From: Bryobacterales bacterium
GTDB lineage: Bacteria; Acidobacteriota; Terriglobia; Bryobacterales; Bryobacteraceae
NCBI GenBank assembly: GCA_025463005.1
Contig: JAOAPR010000046.1
Location: 19,645-83,644, forward strand
Direction: 5' to 3'
DNA length: 64,000 nt
The notes under the pieces were generated by a model. It had not been told where the DNA came from. It saw only the letters and a program-made list of their open reading frames with translations, and made no database searches. The translations under genes were made by a program, and so were the position numbers. The first letter of the stretch is position 1, and the number at the start of each line of letters is the position of its first letter. Shown here piece after piece: positions 44,758 through 53,537 of this stretch.

Positions 44758-45936
44758 GTGGCATCACGCATGCCTGCGCATCGGGGCAGAAGAGGGTCAA
44801 ATTTGGCGAATGCAACCCTGGCCGCCTGCTGTACCAAGCCGCCTTCAATTCGGCAGGCATGCTTCGGCGATTACGACCAGATCGCGAGACTTGAAACGGC
44901 CGTCGGCCTTACCCCCCGACCCCATAAACGTTGGGTCGACCTTTGGGAAAACAACCCAGCCTACCATGTGACTGCTGACTGGCCGATCGGATGGGTGCTC
45001 GAGGACCAGGATAGCCGAATCGTAGGATCCATCGGCAATATCCCGTTGCTGTATCAGTTGCGAGGTCGCACGTATCTGGCTGCGAGCTTCGTGGGTTGGG
45101 CCGTAGATCCCCAATATCGGGCTTTCTCCCTGATGCTTGTGGCGCATCAACTCCAGCATCCACAAGTGGACTTGCACTTGGTAACGACAGCGGGTCCAAT
45201 GCCGCAAGCAGTATTCACCAAGCTTGGCTGGTCGCGCGTTCCGATTGGACAGTGGGATCAATCGGCGTTGTGGGTGACCAGCTACGGAGGCGCGCTGAAG
45301 GGGTACCTCGAAAGAAAATTGCCCGGATTTGTCTCCGGCGCGATGGGTCCGCTGCTGCGCGCGCCGCTGCTTTTGACGGACTGCATCCGCGGGCGCAAGC
45401 GCAATGTCGAAGTTGACTGCGAGCTCGGGTGGGGCACCGATTTCGATGAAACTTTCGATGAATTCTGGACGGAATTGCTGGAAGGCAACCCCTCCGTATT
45501 CTTGGCTTGGCGTACGAGAAACACACTGAAGTGGCACTTCCAATACTTCCTGGAACGGAACGAGGCCTGGATTCTGACTGCTCGAAAAGGTCCTCGACTC
45601 GTTGGTTATGCGATTCTTCAACGCAAAGATTCGCAATCCTTGGGGCTTACAAGAATGATGCTCGTCGATTTTCAGACGTTAGGGCAGGATCGAATCCTCT
45701 CTTCGGCCATGATGTCGTGCGCCCTGGACCGCTGCCGCCGGCAAAACATACACGTGCTCGAGAATTTGGGCTGCTGGCTTGAGAGCCTTCAACCGACCGG
45801 CATCCGCCCTTCGAAACATCGGGCCTTGAAATCATGGTGCTATCTATATAAGTCCAGCAACAAGGAATTGGCGACGACGCTGCAGACCGCAGCGTTGTGG
45901 TATCCCACCCAGTTCGATGGGGACGCCAGCCTTTAA
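44758..45936 (+). CDS. GNAT-like acyltransferase, EPS/acylation-associated
   Basis: The 392-residue protein (start at GTG 44758; an ATG at 44770 is also possible) has an N-terminal GNAT-like half: RQACFGDYDQIARLE, WPIGWVLEDQDSRIVGSIGNIP and FVGWAVDPQYRAFSLMLV (acceptor and CoA/ACP pocket). A second, probably degenerate GNAT half follows: WHFQYFLERNEAWIL, VGYAILQRKD and VLENLGCWLES. It is paralogous to 56771 and to the remnant at 43029. It comes right after the KASIII gene, suggesting the carrier-bound acyl group as donor. The acceptor is unknown. Confidence 0.75.
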   Translation: MASRMPAHRGRRGSNLANATLAACCTKPPSIRQACFGDYDQIARLETAVGLTPRPHKRWVDLWENNPAYHVTADWPIGWVLEDQDSRIVGSIGNIPLLYQLRGRTYLAASFVGWAVDPQYRAFSLMLVAHQLQHPQVDLHLVTTAGPMPQAVFTKLGWSRVPIGQWDQSALWVTSYGGALKGYLERKLPGFVSGAMGPLLRAPLLLTDCIRGRKRNVEVDCELGWGTDFDETFDEFWTELLEGNPSVFLAWRTRNTLKWHFQYFLERNEAWILTARKGPRLVGYAILQRKDSQSLGLTRMMLVDFQTLGQDRILSSAMMSCALDRCRRQNIHVLENLGCWLESLQPTGIRPSKHRALKSWCYLYKSSNKELATTLQTAALWYPTQFDGDASL

Positions 45937-46153
45937 ACTGGACCCAGCACTTGGTTTCCTTTGGTTTTTGAATTCTAGCGAGATGGATCGAGTCGGCTAT
46001 TACTGGCATTTACTAATGACCGCGCTGCGGCGAGCATCCGCGAACAGTGAGATGCGCCAGAACCTGATATCTGGCTTCTATGTACACTAACAACCCACTG
46101 TAGTTCTCGGGCGGTGTGCTCGGTATGCGTCAGCTAGGGGGCCAGGGAAATTC

Positions 46154-46471
46154 TCAGGCGAGCAGACCGCGGATGCGGGACTCGACGGAAGCGTGGACTT
46201 TCTCTTGCGGCAAGACCTTGTTGAGCATGCCAAGATCCGCATCGATCGTCACGTCCTGGTCGGTGACTTCCACAGTGCCGCTGATCGGATTCTTCAGAAA
46301 ACCCATCTTCGCGATCAGTGAGAACGTCATGGTGGAGCCCGTCCACGTCTTCTTCTGATCAATAATTGTCATTGGGCCCATCGGCAGACCGCGGAATACT
46401 TCTTCGATGGCGCGATCAACAGCTTGTATCGCTTGTGCTTTGCTTTTCTTGTGGGCAATAGTGATTCGCAT
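46154..46471 (-). CDS. Polyhydroxyalkanoate system/granule-regulator-like protein
   Basis: The 105-residue protein matches the PHA_gran_rgn family: MRITIAHKKSKAQAIQAVDRA, then WTGSTMTFSLIAKMGFLKNPISGTVEVTD and DADLGMLNKVLP. The family is encoded near PHA synthesis genes in some genomes, but here it is alone, so a PHA link is not proven. Confidence 0.75.
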   Translation of the reverse strand: MRITIAHKKSKAQAIQAVDRAIEEVFRGLPMGPMTIIDQKKTWTGSTMTFSLIAKMGFLKNPISGTVEVTDQDVTIDADLGMLNKVLPQEKVHASVESRIRGLLA

Positions 46472-46841
46472 TGCGGTTTTTCTCGCCTCTAGGTATAGAG
46501 ATGATCGTAGAACGCAAGACTATTACGAAAATTCTGCCACGGTCGAACGCGAGTGGCTCGAATACACTCTCAGGGTTGGGGCCAGCTGTTGTGCCGGTCG
46601 AACACTCGCTCACCGAACGGGCCGTTCCCGTGCTTGCATCCGCCAGTCGTTTGCGTTAACCCAATCCCGAAGCAGGGCGACACGGTCTAATGTTTAGCGT
46701 GGGCCGAAGGGATTCAAACGACCTCATCGCCTCCGCAGGGGCATCTTTCTTGCGTCAGCGCTGAGTCGTGGTTCAGTTCACCGCCGCGCCCTGTTCGTCC
46801 AAGATGCAGTAGCGGCTGCTCCGGACGTCAAATTCTTAGCG
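46472..46841. other. Intergenic region without recognised gene
   Basis: These 370 bp carry only short frames without family features. The segment GGGCCGAAGGGATTCAAACGACC recalls the reversed T-arm of a tRNA but no complete cloverleaf could be drawn. Confidence 0.5.
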
Positions 46842-47465
46842 CTAACCGGTGTCGGATCTGCGGGCCATTGTGATCAAGTGAATAGATCTGACGACCTTAA
46901 TTTCTTCGAATCCAGTCTTCCGTAGAGCGCGTTTGAGACCCGCGACTGTTTGGTAGCCGCGATACTTCCCGTCGACGAACGGAACCGAGATTGAAAAAAG
47001 ATGGAAGAGCGCAGTGTTGAAGAAGATGTAAGGAAGTAGAACATAGAAACGGGGACGCCGATACAGACCCAGATGAAATGGAAGCGAAGGTCTCTCCAGC
47101 ACCGCCCAGAGTTGCGCTTGTGGTTTCAACACCCGCCTGATCTCTGACAAGCTCTTCGGGATGTTGGTATATGGGAGGGATACTCGGGCAATTACGAAGT
47201 CAAACGTGCAATCCCGAAAAGGCAGTGTTTCCGCTCTGCCACAGGTGAAACCAATCTTTTCAGTCAGTGCCTTCCCTGCAGCTAGCACGTTCCAGTCGAT
47301 ATCAATTCCAAACGAGTAGCGGTCTCCACAGTGGGCGATCAAAGTGGGTCCGGCGCCGCATCCCACATCGAGCACTTTCATCCCCGCTGGAATCGCCGGA
47401 GGATCGACGCGACGCCCCTCGTTTGAGATAACCGCGATGGCCAACTCTCCAGTTTGAGTGCTCAC
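46842..47465 (-). CDS. Class I SAM-dependent methyltransferase
   Basis: The 207-residue protein starts at a GTG (47463-47465) with GGAGG upstream. Motif I is VLDVGCGAGPTLIA, acidic loop GIDIDWNVL, motif IV FDFVIARVSLPYT and post-motif RRVLKPQAQLWAVLE: a Methyltransf_11-like fold. The substrate is unknown. The C-terminal hydrophobic stretch (YVLLPYIFFNTALFHLF) suggests a membrane-associated or lipid substrate, as in prenyl/quinone methylases. Confidence 0.85.
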   Translation of the reverse strand: MSTQTGELAIAVISNEGRRVDPPAIPAGMKVLDVGCGAGPTLIAHCGDRYSFGIDIDWNVLAAGKALTEKIGFTCGRAETLPFRDCTFDFVIARVSLPYTNIPKSLSEIRRVLKPQAQLWAVLERPSLPFHLGLYRRPRFYVLLPYIFFNTALFHLFSISVPFVDGKYRGYQTVAGLKRALRKTGFEEIKVVRSIHLITMARRSDTG

Positions 47466-47586
47466 GGCTGCACCTCCATTGCAGGCCCGCCTTTGTGATC
47501 GCCATCCAAGCGCATCATATCCAGAGGCGAACAGTCAAGCCTTCGAGTGTTAAGAAATTCGCGCGCTGGCGGTTGCAAGAGACTCA

Positions 47587-48213
47587 TTACCGCCAATTTT
47601 GAAGAACGGGGCCATCCTCGACGAAACGGCTGTCAATACAGCAATAGGGCAACATATCGACATTGATGTCGCAGCCATTCACGTGCATCGGATAGGGCGA
47701 GATGTTGATGCTCGACAAACAAACGATCTCCGCTCGGGCGGGGCCGGATACAGTCGGACCCTCGAACAGACCCTTACCGCCCGCGGGGCCGTCGATCTAC
47801 CGGGCGACAGGATTGTCCACCGCCCCATAGGCCTGCTGCGACCTGGCGTCGAAATCAGCGGCAACCTTGGACAGGTCAGAGGGACCTAATTTGTCTACGA
47901 CCGCTTGCGCCTTACTGCTCTGGTCAAGATTACCGTCGATGTCGAAACCACTCACGTCGCCGGTGACTCCGGTCATGGCTGCCAGATAGCCGCCGGCAGA
48001 CTCGCTCCAGACCGCCACACGGTTCGCGGGCATCTGGATGTCCAGCGTGATCAACGAGCTCGTTCTCAAGTCGCTCGGCTTGACCGTGGCGGAAGCGATC
48101 ACGCGAACTGGCGGGTCGAGCGGTGGCGTCATGGGATCCTCGGCATAGTCAAGCATCCCGCGTGGGCACCGAGGTGTTGGCGCGGCCGCTAGGACGATAG
48201 GTGAATTACTCAT
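47587..48213 (-). pseudogene. Broken alpha/beta-hydrolase (esterase) gene
   Basis: Reading the minus strand, LITLDIQMP is joined directly to ANRVAVWSESAGGYLAAMTG. In intact homologues about 90-100 residues, including the HGGGW oxyanion motif, separate these segments, so an internal deletion has occurred. The nucleophile motif is also changed to WSESAGG (first Gly to Ser). After VDNPVAR the frame hits TAG, but the following codons (IDGPAGGKGLFEGP and NISPYPMH) still resemble the family C-terminus up to a TAA at 47587-47589. The gene is clearly non-functional. Confidence 0.72.
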
Positions 48214-48658
48214 CGAGTGTCCCTACATAGGGTTGCAGTCTCGCATAGCTTCCGGGCCGCAGCCTCGCAGCCTGCCCTTGTTCGTTCACCGCCGTCGCAG
48301 TCTACGCGAAGCTCCGCTGCAGCGTTTTCATAACATCATTAACAGCGCTTATTATGGGAACGATCCTGTATGTGTCAACGCACCCGAACGCTCCCGACAT
48401 GCCCTTAAATGGAAGGCAGGTACCCCTTGGGTATGCGATTAAACATACCTCTGAGAGCTTCGCGCGCTCTACGTTCTTGACGCTGCAGGTCGGCGATCAA
48501 TGACGCGCGTTGGCATCCCTCTTGCACCATGCTGGGAGCGCTTTCGTGTAAGTCCGCAGTTTGAACTGCTTCGATGGCGATGTGTTGCCGTCCTTCAGGC
48601 GACTACCGCCTTGTAAGTGGCATGCCGGAGGTGTCTTGGTTTTTCAAGCGTTTTCTCT
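48214..48658. other. Leader region of the EPS operon
   Basis: These 445 bp separate the hydrolase pseudogene from the NusG-like gene. No gene is visible. The region should hold the promoter and, because the first gene encodes an antiterminator, possible long-transcript recruitment sites, but no known ops/JUMPstart element was identified. Confidence 0.45.
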
Positions 48659-49252
48659 ATGAACTCTCTCTACTCGCTTCCGGCTGAGGCAGAACTGGGA
48701 CGTCCCATGCGCGACCTCCCGATCCAACCAAAGTGGTACGCGCTCTACGTGCGCTCACACCACGAAAAAAATGTATTTGCACAGCTAGAGGCGAAGCAAT
48801 ACAACGCCTTCTTGCCGCTATATCTGGCAAGGCAAAAGTGGGCAGACCGCTGGAAGACGCTGCCGCTACCGCTGTTCCCGAGCTATGTCTTCTGCTGTTT
48901 CGATGCCACGAAACGATCTCCTGTCCTGGCGACCCCCGGGGTGATTGGCGTCGTTCGATTCGGCAGCGGGCCAGCGCCGGTCGATAACAACGAGATCGAA
49001 GCGATTCGGTTGATCACAAAGTCCGCATTGTTAACCGAGCCGTATCTCGGTTTGGTGCGCGGTCAACGCGTCAAGATAGTCGACGGGCCTTTGAGCGGGA
49101 TTGCTGGTACCCTGACCGAGATTCGCAAAAGACCCCGCCTGGTGGTCTCGGTGGAGCTTTTGCAGCGATCGGTCCTGGTGGAGATCGAACGCGAGTGGGC
49201 TGTTCCTTATGAGCCAGGCAGCCAACTCGTGCTCCCCGCACACTGCACTTGA
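48659..49252 (+). CDS. NusG-like antiterminator (RfaH/UpxY type)
   Basis: The protein has 197 residues from the ATG at 48659; an ATG at 48707 gives a tighter NGN start. The NGN domain is WYALYVRSHHEKNVFAQL, with the F-PSYVFCCF stretch and PGVIGVVRFG. The KOW domain is GQRVKIVDGPLSGIAG. As with other specialised NusG paralogues at EPS operons, it likely binds elongating RNA polymerase to read through a long operon, here spanning at least to 63737. Confidence 0.88.
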   Translation: MNSLYSLPAEAELGRPMRDLPIQPKWYALYVRSHHEKNVFAQLEAKQYNAFLPLYLARQKWADRWKTLPLPLFPSYVFCCFDATKRSPVLATPGVIGVVRFGSGPAPVDNNEIEAIRLITKSALLTEPYLGLVRGQRVKIVDGPLSGIAGTLTEIRKRPRLVVSVELLQRSVLVEIEREWAVPYEPGSQLVLPAHCT

Positions 49253-49328
49253 AATCGCCCGGAACGAGACGCGTATCCCCAACAAACTGAGAGTATGGAG
49301 CGAATCACGCCGGACGGTGAGCCCGCTC

Positions 49329-49967
49329 ATGCGCAAAGTTTTTAAGAGAAATTTCGGTGTTATGAATACCTCGTGTATCGTGCTGGCTCTATTAAGCGGC
49401 CTATTTGCCGCGACGCAGCAAGGGACGATCGAGCGTAAGCCGAGCGGGGAACGTGAAGCGGCCGCTGAAGGGCAGGCCTCCCTGAAATCTGGCTACGTCC
49501 TTGGCCTCAGCGACCAGATCATCGTTCGTGCCGTCAACGTCGAGGAGATCAGCGACAAGCCGATCATGGTGGACGTGAGCGGATATGTCCGGCTTCCGAT
49601 GGCCGGCCGCATACGGGTGTCCGGCCTAACGGTCGCGGAGGTCGAGGCGGAAATCACCGATCGGCTCAAGAGTTACTTGCTGCGCCCTGATGTTACGGTT
49701 TCCATCGCGGAATTCCGCAGCCAGCCGGTCTCGGTTATCGGAGCAGTAAGAAATCCAGCGGTGCGTCAAATGGAAGGCCGCAAGACTCTGGTGGAAATGC
49801 TGTCACTTGCGGGCGACTTGGAGACCACTGCCGGATCGACATTGAAAATCACACGGCGCCTGGAAGGGGGCCGGATTCCACTGCCGAACTCGAAACACGC
49901 CGCGATCCATGCGCTGGACACCGCCACTCAGATCGGTACCCGGGTTGCCATCTGGGGCAGGCCCTAG
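49329..49967 (+). CDS. Wza-like polysaccharide export protein, shortened
   Basis: I use the ATG at 49329; the ORF reaches back to 49209, inside nusG, and an ATG at 49362 is another option. A hydrophobic N-terminus (CIVLALLSGLFAATQ) is followed by a Poly_export domain: GYVLGLSDQIIVRAVN, VSGYVRLPMAGRIRVSGLT and LLRPDVTVSIAEF. One SLBB domain follows: VSVIGAVRNPAVRQMEGRKT. The family usually goes on with further SLBB repeats, but here the protein ends in a degenerate tail (IGTRVAIWGRP) just before the next gene, suggesting a C-terminal deletion. It should still form an outer-membrane/periplasmic export piece only if a partner supplies the rest. Confidence 0.8.
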   Translation: MRKVFKRNFGVMNTSCIVLALLSGLFAATQQGTIERKPSGEREAAAEGQASLKSGYVLGLSDQIIVRAVNVEEISDKPIMVDVSGYVRLPMAGRIRVSGLTVAEVEAEITDRLKSYLLRPDVTVSIAEFRSQPVSVIGAVRNPAVRQMEGRKTLVEMLSLAGDLETTAGSTLKITRRLEGGRIPLPNSKHAAIHALDTATQIGTRVAIWGRP

Positions 49968-49969
49968 CT

Positions 49970-52237
49970 ATGTCGCAGATACGGCCCTCCTCCCATCGCT
50001 CTCAGGGTCCGGCTGTGCCGGCCCTCCGCCCGACGCACGATCTGCCGCTGGGTGAATCTCCTGAGAAACCCTACGCGGATTGGCAGCCGGCGGATTTGGG
50101 TTCAAGTGGCCTGGCCGAGTACTGGCACATCCTCGGCCGCCGCAAGGGTGTGCTCATCTTGACCGCGATCCTAGGGGCCTCGGTAGCGTTCTCGCTCACC
50201 AGGATTCAGTCACCGCTGTATCGCGCTCAGACGTTACTGGAGATAGAGGATCTGAACGTTGACTTCCTCAATATGCGGAGTGTGAGTCCCATGGCGCCGA
50301 CGAGTCCCTTTCAAGTCGGCGACCCCAACCTTCGCACCCAGGCCATGGTCTTGCAAAGTGGGCCGGTGCTCGAACGGGCAATCGACCAGATGGACCTCGA
50401 GAAGAGACTAGTCGCAAGCGTGCGAGCGGCTCGTACGTTCGCCTCGGACAAGGTTCGCGTCACGCCCGATCAGGATGCGGCGCCGCAGCGTGAGCAGGCT
50501 CTCGACATCGCCAAATCCGCGCTGAAAGTCCGCCCCGAGCCGAACACGCGAGTGGTCGAAGTCACTTTCGACTCAACCGACCCGCAAGTCGCCGCCGATT
50601 TCCTCCATGCGATCGCAGCGGGCTTCAGCGAGATTAGCCTCGAAAGACGTTCCCAGATCTCGCAGAACACCAGCGAGTGGCTGAATAAACAGTTGGCTGA
50701 CGTGAGGACAAAGCTGGCAACGGCTGAGGACGCGATGCAGAGATATGCCAGTGCATCGGGCTTGACGTTCTTCTCGGAGAAAGACAACGCAGACGAGGAG
50801 CATCTTCGGCAACTGCAGCTCGAGCTCGTGAAAGCACAGGAAGATCGCGTCATAAAACAATCCAAGTACGAACTCGTTGCCACCGTTCCAGCGGAATCAT
50901 TGCCCGAAGTGCTGGATGATCCGACGCTCAAAGAATATCAGGTCCAATTGACGACCCTTAACCGTCAATTAGCGGAGCTAACGTCCTCATATACGTCCGC
51001 ACACCCCAAAGTGGTCAACGTAAGAGCGCAAATTACAACGCTCGAGGCTGCTCTCGTGAACAAACGCTCGAACATTATCTCCCGCATCCAGAACGAGTAT
51101 GCGTCGGCACAGCGGCGCGAGCGATTGCTGACCACGGATTACGCTGCTCAAGTCGGGCTCGTATCGAAGCAGGCTGCCACGGTCGCTCACTATTCGATGC
51201 TTAAACGTGACGTCGACACGACTCGTCAGTTGTATGACTCTCTGACCCAGAGAGTCCGGGAAGCCGGCCTCGCGTCCGCGATGCGGGCAAGCGAGATTCA
51301 CGTAATCGAATCTGCAACGCCGCCCAGGGTCCCGTACACACCCAATGTCGTCTTGAATACGGCGTTTGGACTACTTTCCGGGATTTGTATGGGAGTGGGG
51401 TTCGTCATCTGGCGCGTGCGGTCGGAACGCGGCATACAGAACCCCGGCGAAACAATTGTTTCCCTCAACGTGCCCGAACTCGGGGTCATCCCCGCTAGTA
51501 CTGCGGACCGCCCTCGGTTCCGGCGCCTGCTGGGCAATCGCCTTCTGCAAGGTCGGCTCGAACTCATGGCATGGCAAAGACGGCCTTCGATGTTCGCCGA
51601 GTCCGTACGTCTCACGCTCACCTCAATCCTCCTCTCGAAGAACCGCGTACCGCCCCGCATCATTGTGCTGTCGAGTGCAAACCCTGGAGAAGGCAAGACC
51701 ACCGTAATCAGCAATCTCGGAATCGCGCTCGCCCAGGCCAATCGACGTGTACTCTTGATCGACGGCGACGTCAGGAAGCCTCGTCTGCATGAGATTTTTG
51801 AGATAGACAACAGCATCGGGCTCAGCGAAGCGTTGGAGAGCAACTCATCAGTTGCCGTACGCGAAACCAGGATCACGAACCTGTACCTGCTACCGAGCGG
51901 CAAGCGGGCAGATCAGAGGCTTTTCTTTGCATCAGGACTACGCCCATTTCTTCAGCGCCTTAAAAGAGAATTTGACATAATTCTGATCGACACGCCGCCC
52001 TTGCTGCAAATGTCGGATGCGCGGCTTATGTGCCATCAGGCTGATGCCGTAGTCCTAGTGGTTGCGCAGCACACTGCCCGAGATGCCGTTGCACTGGCTC
52101 AAGCACGCCTGGCTGAGGACGGAAGTTCTCTTTTGGGCACGATCCTCAACAACTGGGATCCGAAGACAAGCTCCCACGGATACAGGCATCACAGCGATTA
52201 CTACAAGCGCTATTACGCGAACGGCGGGGCTCGCTGA
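49970..52237 (+). CDS. Wzc/BY-kinase (tyrosine kinase with Wzz domain)
   Basis: The protein has 755 residues. It contains an N-terminal Wzz domain (EYWHILGRRKGVLILTAIL), long coiled coils in the periplasmic part (LNRQLAELTSSYTSAHP), a second membrane helix (NTAFGLLSGICMGVGFVIW) and a cytoplasmic kinase. The kinase has Walker A SSANPGEGKTTVI, Walker A' LLIDGDVRKP and Walker B IILIDTPPLLQM. The C-terminal tail YRHHSDYYKRYY is the Tyr cluster autophosphorylated in this class. It controls EPS chain length and polymer export. It begins 2 nt after the Wza-like stop. Confidence 0.93.
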   Translation: MSQIRPSSHRSQGPAVPALRPTHDLPLGESPEKPYADWQPADLGSSGLAEYWHILGRRKGVLILTAILGASVAFSLTRIQSPLYRAQTLLEIEDLNVDFLNMRSVSPMAPTSPFQVGDPNLRTQAMVLQSGPVLERAIDQMDLEKRLVASVRAARTFASDKVRVTPDQDAAPQREQALDIAKSALKVRPEPNTRVVEVTFDSTDPQVAADFLHAIAAGFSEISLERRSQISQNTSEWLNKQLADVRTKLATAEDAMQRYASASGLTFFSEKDNADEEHLRQLQLELVKAQEDRVIKQSKYELVATVPAESLPEVLDDPTLKEYQVQLTTLNRQLAELTSSYTSAHPKVVNVRAQITTLEAALVNKRSNIISRIQNEYASAQRRERLLTTDYAAQVGLVSKQAATVAHYSMLKRDVDTTRQLYDSLTQRVREAGLASAMRASEIHVIESATPPRVPYTPNVVLNTAFGLLSGICMGVGFVIWRVRSERGIQNPGETIVSLNVPELGVIPASTADRPRFRRLLGNRLLQGRLELMAWQRRPSMFAESVRLTLTSILLSKNRVPPRIIVLSSANPGEGKTTVISNLGIALAQANRRVLLIDGDVRKPRLHEIFEIDNSIGLSEALESNSSVAVRETRITNLYLLPSGKRADQRLFFASGLRPFLQRLKREFDIILIDTPPLLQMSDARLMCHQADAVVLVVAQHTARDAVALAQARLAEDGSSLLGTILNNWDPKTSSHGYRHHSDYYKRYYANGGAR

Positions 52238-52280
52238 GCACCGGTCAAACTGCTGTATCTCCATGTAGTTGATGGGAGTT

Positions 52281-53528
52281 ATGAAAACCCACAAGCTGAT
52301 TTGCGTGGCAGGTGCCCGGCCAAACTTCATGAAGGTGGCCCCTTTACTCACACTCCTCCGACGTGACCGGCATTTTACGGCTGTTCTAGTCCACACCGGA
52401 CAGCATTACGATGACGAATTATCGGGCCAGTTTTTCCGTGATCTTGAATTACCCGCACCTGATCATCATTTGTGCGTGGGTTCCGGCTCGCATGCGCAGC
52501 AAACGGCCGAGGTCATGAAGCGATTCGAACCGGTGGTAACAGCTGAGCGGGCCGATTGCGTGGTCGTCGTGGGTGATGTCAATTCTACAATGGCCGCCGC
52601 GGTGGTTGCCGTCAAACTTCAAGTTCCGGTCTTCCACGTCGAGGCTGGTTTGCGGAGCTTCGATCGCAGCATGCCGGAAGAAATCAACCGTCTTGTGACG
52701 GATGCGATTTCCGACGTTCTCCTGGTGACCGAAGAGAGCGGCCGCCGGAATCTCCTCAATGAGGGCATCCCCGAAACTCGGATTCATGAAGTGGGTAATC
52801 TGATGATTGATTCATTGCGGCAGAGAGTTGCTGCAGCTCGGCAGTCGGATATATTAGGCCGTTTGTGCCTCATCGGCCGTCCGTTCGGGCTCGTAACTTT
52901 GCATCGTCCCTCCAATGTCGATCACACCGAACAGCTCAATGAAATCCTTGGGGCACTGGCGGAGATCTCGCAAGAAGTTCCCCTGATTTTCCCCGTACAC
53001 CCCAGAACACGAAGTCATTTGGATAGGATGCAGTTTGTGCGATCAGCCAACGTTACAATCCTGAATCCGCTGGGTTATCTCGACTTCCTCTGCCTGATGT
53101 CGCACAGTTCGGTGGTCCTCACCGATTCGGGTGGCGTCCAGGAGGAGACCACTGCTCTGGGCGTCCCCTGCCTGACACTACGCGACAACACCGAGCGACC
53201 GGTAACGATCGAACAAGGCACAAACACGCTGGCGGGCACACGCAGAAGCACGATTCTTGCAGCTTGGAACAAGATGAGAGAGCGCCCCAAGGCCGGCCGT
53301 ATCCCGCCGCTTTGGGATGGCATTGCGGCAGAGCGATGCCTCAAAGTAATCCGGAATTACTTTGCAGAAGTTCATTGTCAGACGTCTCTGGATGGTTTGT
53401 CTAAATATGGCGCCTGGGATGGTCCGAATCCATGCTCGGCCCGCCATAGCGGCAGCGGGGATACAGGCGTTGACCCCTTACTCGAGGCGGATGTGGCAGT
53501 GGGACGTCCCAATCGTGGTCTGTATTGA
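52281..53528 (+). CDS. wecB: UDP-N-acetylglucosamine 2-epimerase (non-hydrolysing)
   Basis: The protein has 415 residues from the ATG at 52281. All family signatures are intact: GARPNFMK, HTGQHYDDEL, VGDVNSTMAA, HVEAGLRSFDR, PEEINR and DSGGVQEE. It makes UDP-ManNAc, a precursor of ManNAc-containing glycans and of WecG-type transferases such as the one at 59965. The C-terminus has an unusual 40-residue tail past the normal end (AAERCLKVIRNYF), rich in Gly, Asp and Pro, of unknown meaning. Confidence 0.9.
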   Translation: MKTHKLICVAGARPNFMKVAPLLTLLRRDRHFTAVLVHTGQHYDDELSGQFFRDLELPAPDHHLCVGSGSHAQQTAEVMKRFEPVVTAERADCVVVVGDVNSTMAAAVVAVKLQVPVFHVEAGLRSFDRSMPEEINRLVTDAISDVLLVTEESGRRNLLNEGIPETRIHEVGNLMIDSLRQRVAAARQSDILGRLCLIGRPFGLVTLHRPSNVDHTEQLNEILGALAEISQEVPLIFPVHPRTRSHLDRMQFVRSANVTILNPLGYLDFLCLMSHSSVVLTDSGGVQEETTALGVPCLTLRDNTERPVTIEQGTNTLAGTRRSTILAAWNKMRERPKAGRIPPLWDGIAAERCLKVIRNYFAEVHCQTSLDGLSKYGAWDGPNPCSARHSGSGDTGVDPLLEADVAVGRPNRGLY

Positions 53529-53537
53529 ATTTGAGCG

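Noticed and set aside
44845..45636. 263-codon minus-strand frame
   Set aside because: Antisense to the GNAT-like gene that has two recognisable paralogues in the window.
46700..46745. tRNA-like T-arm segment
   Set aside because: Only a GGGATTCAAAC-type stretch is present; acceptor, anticodon and D arms could not be paired.
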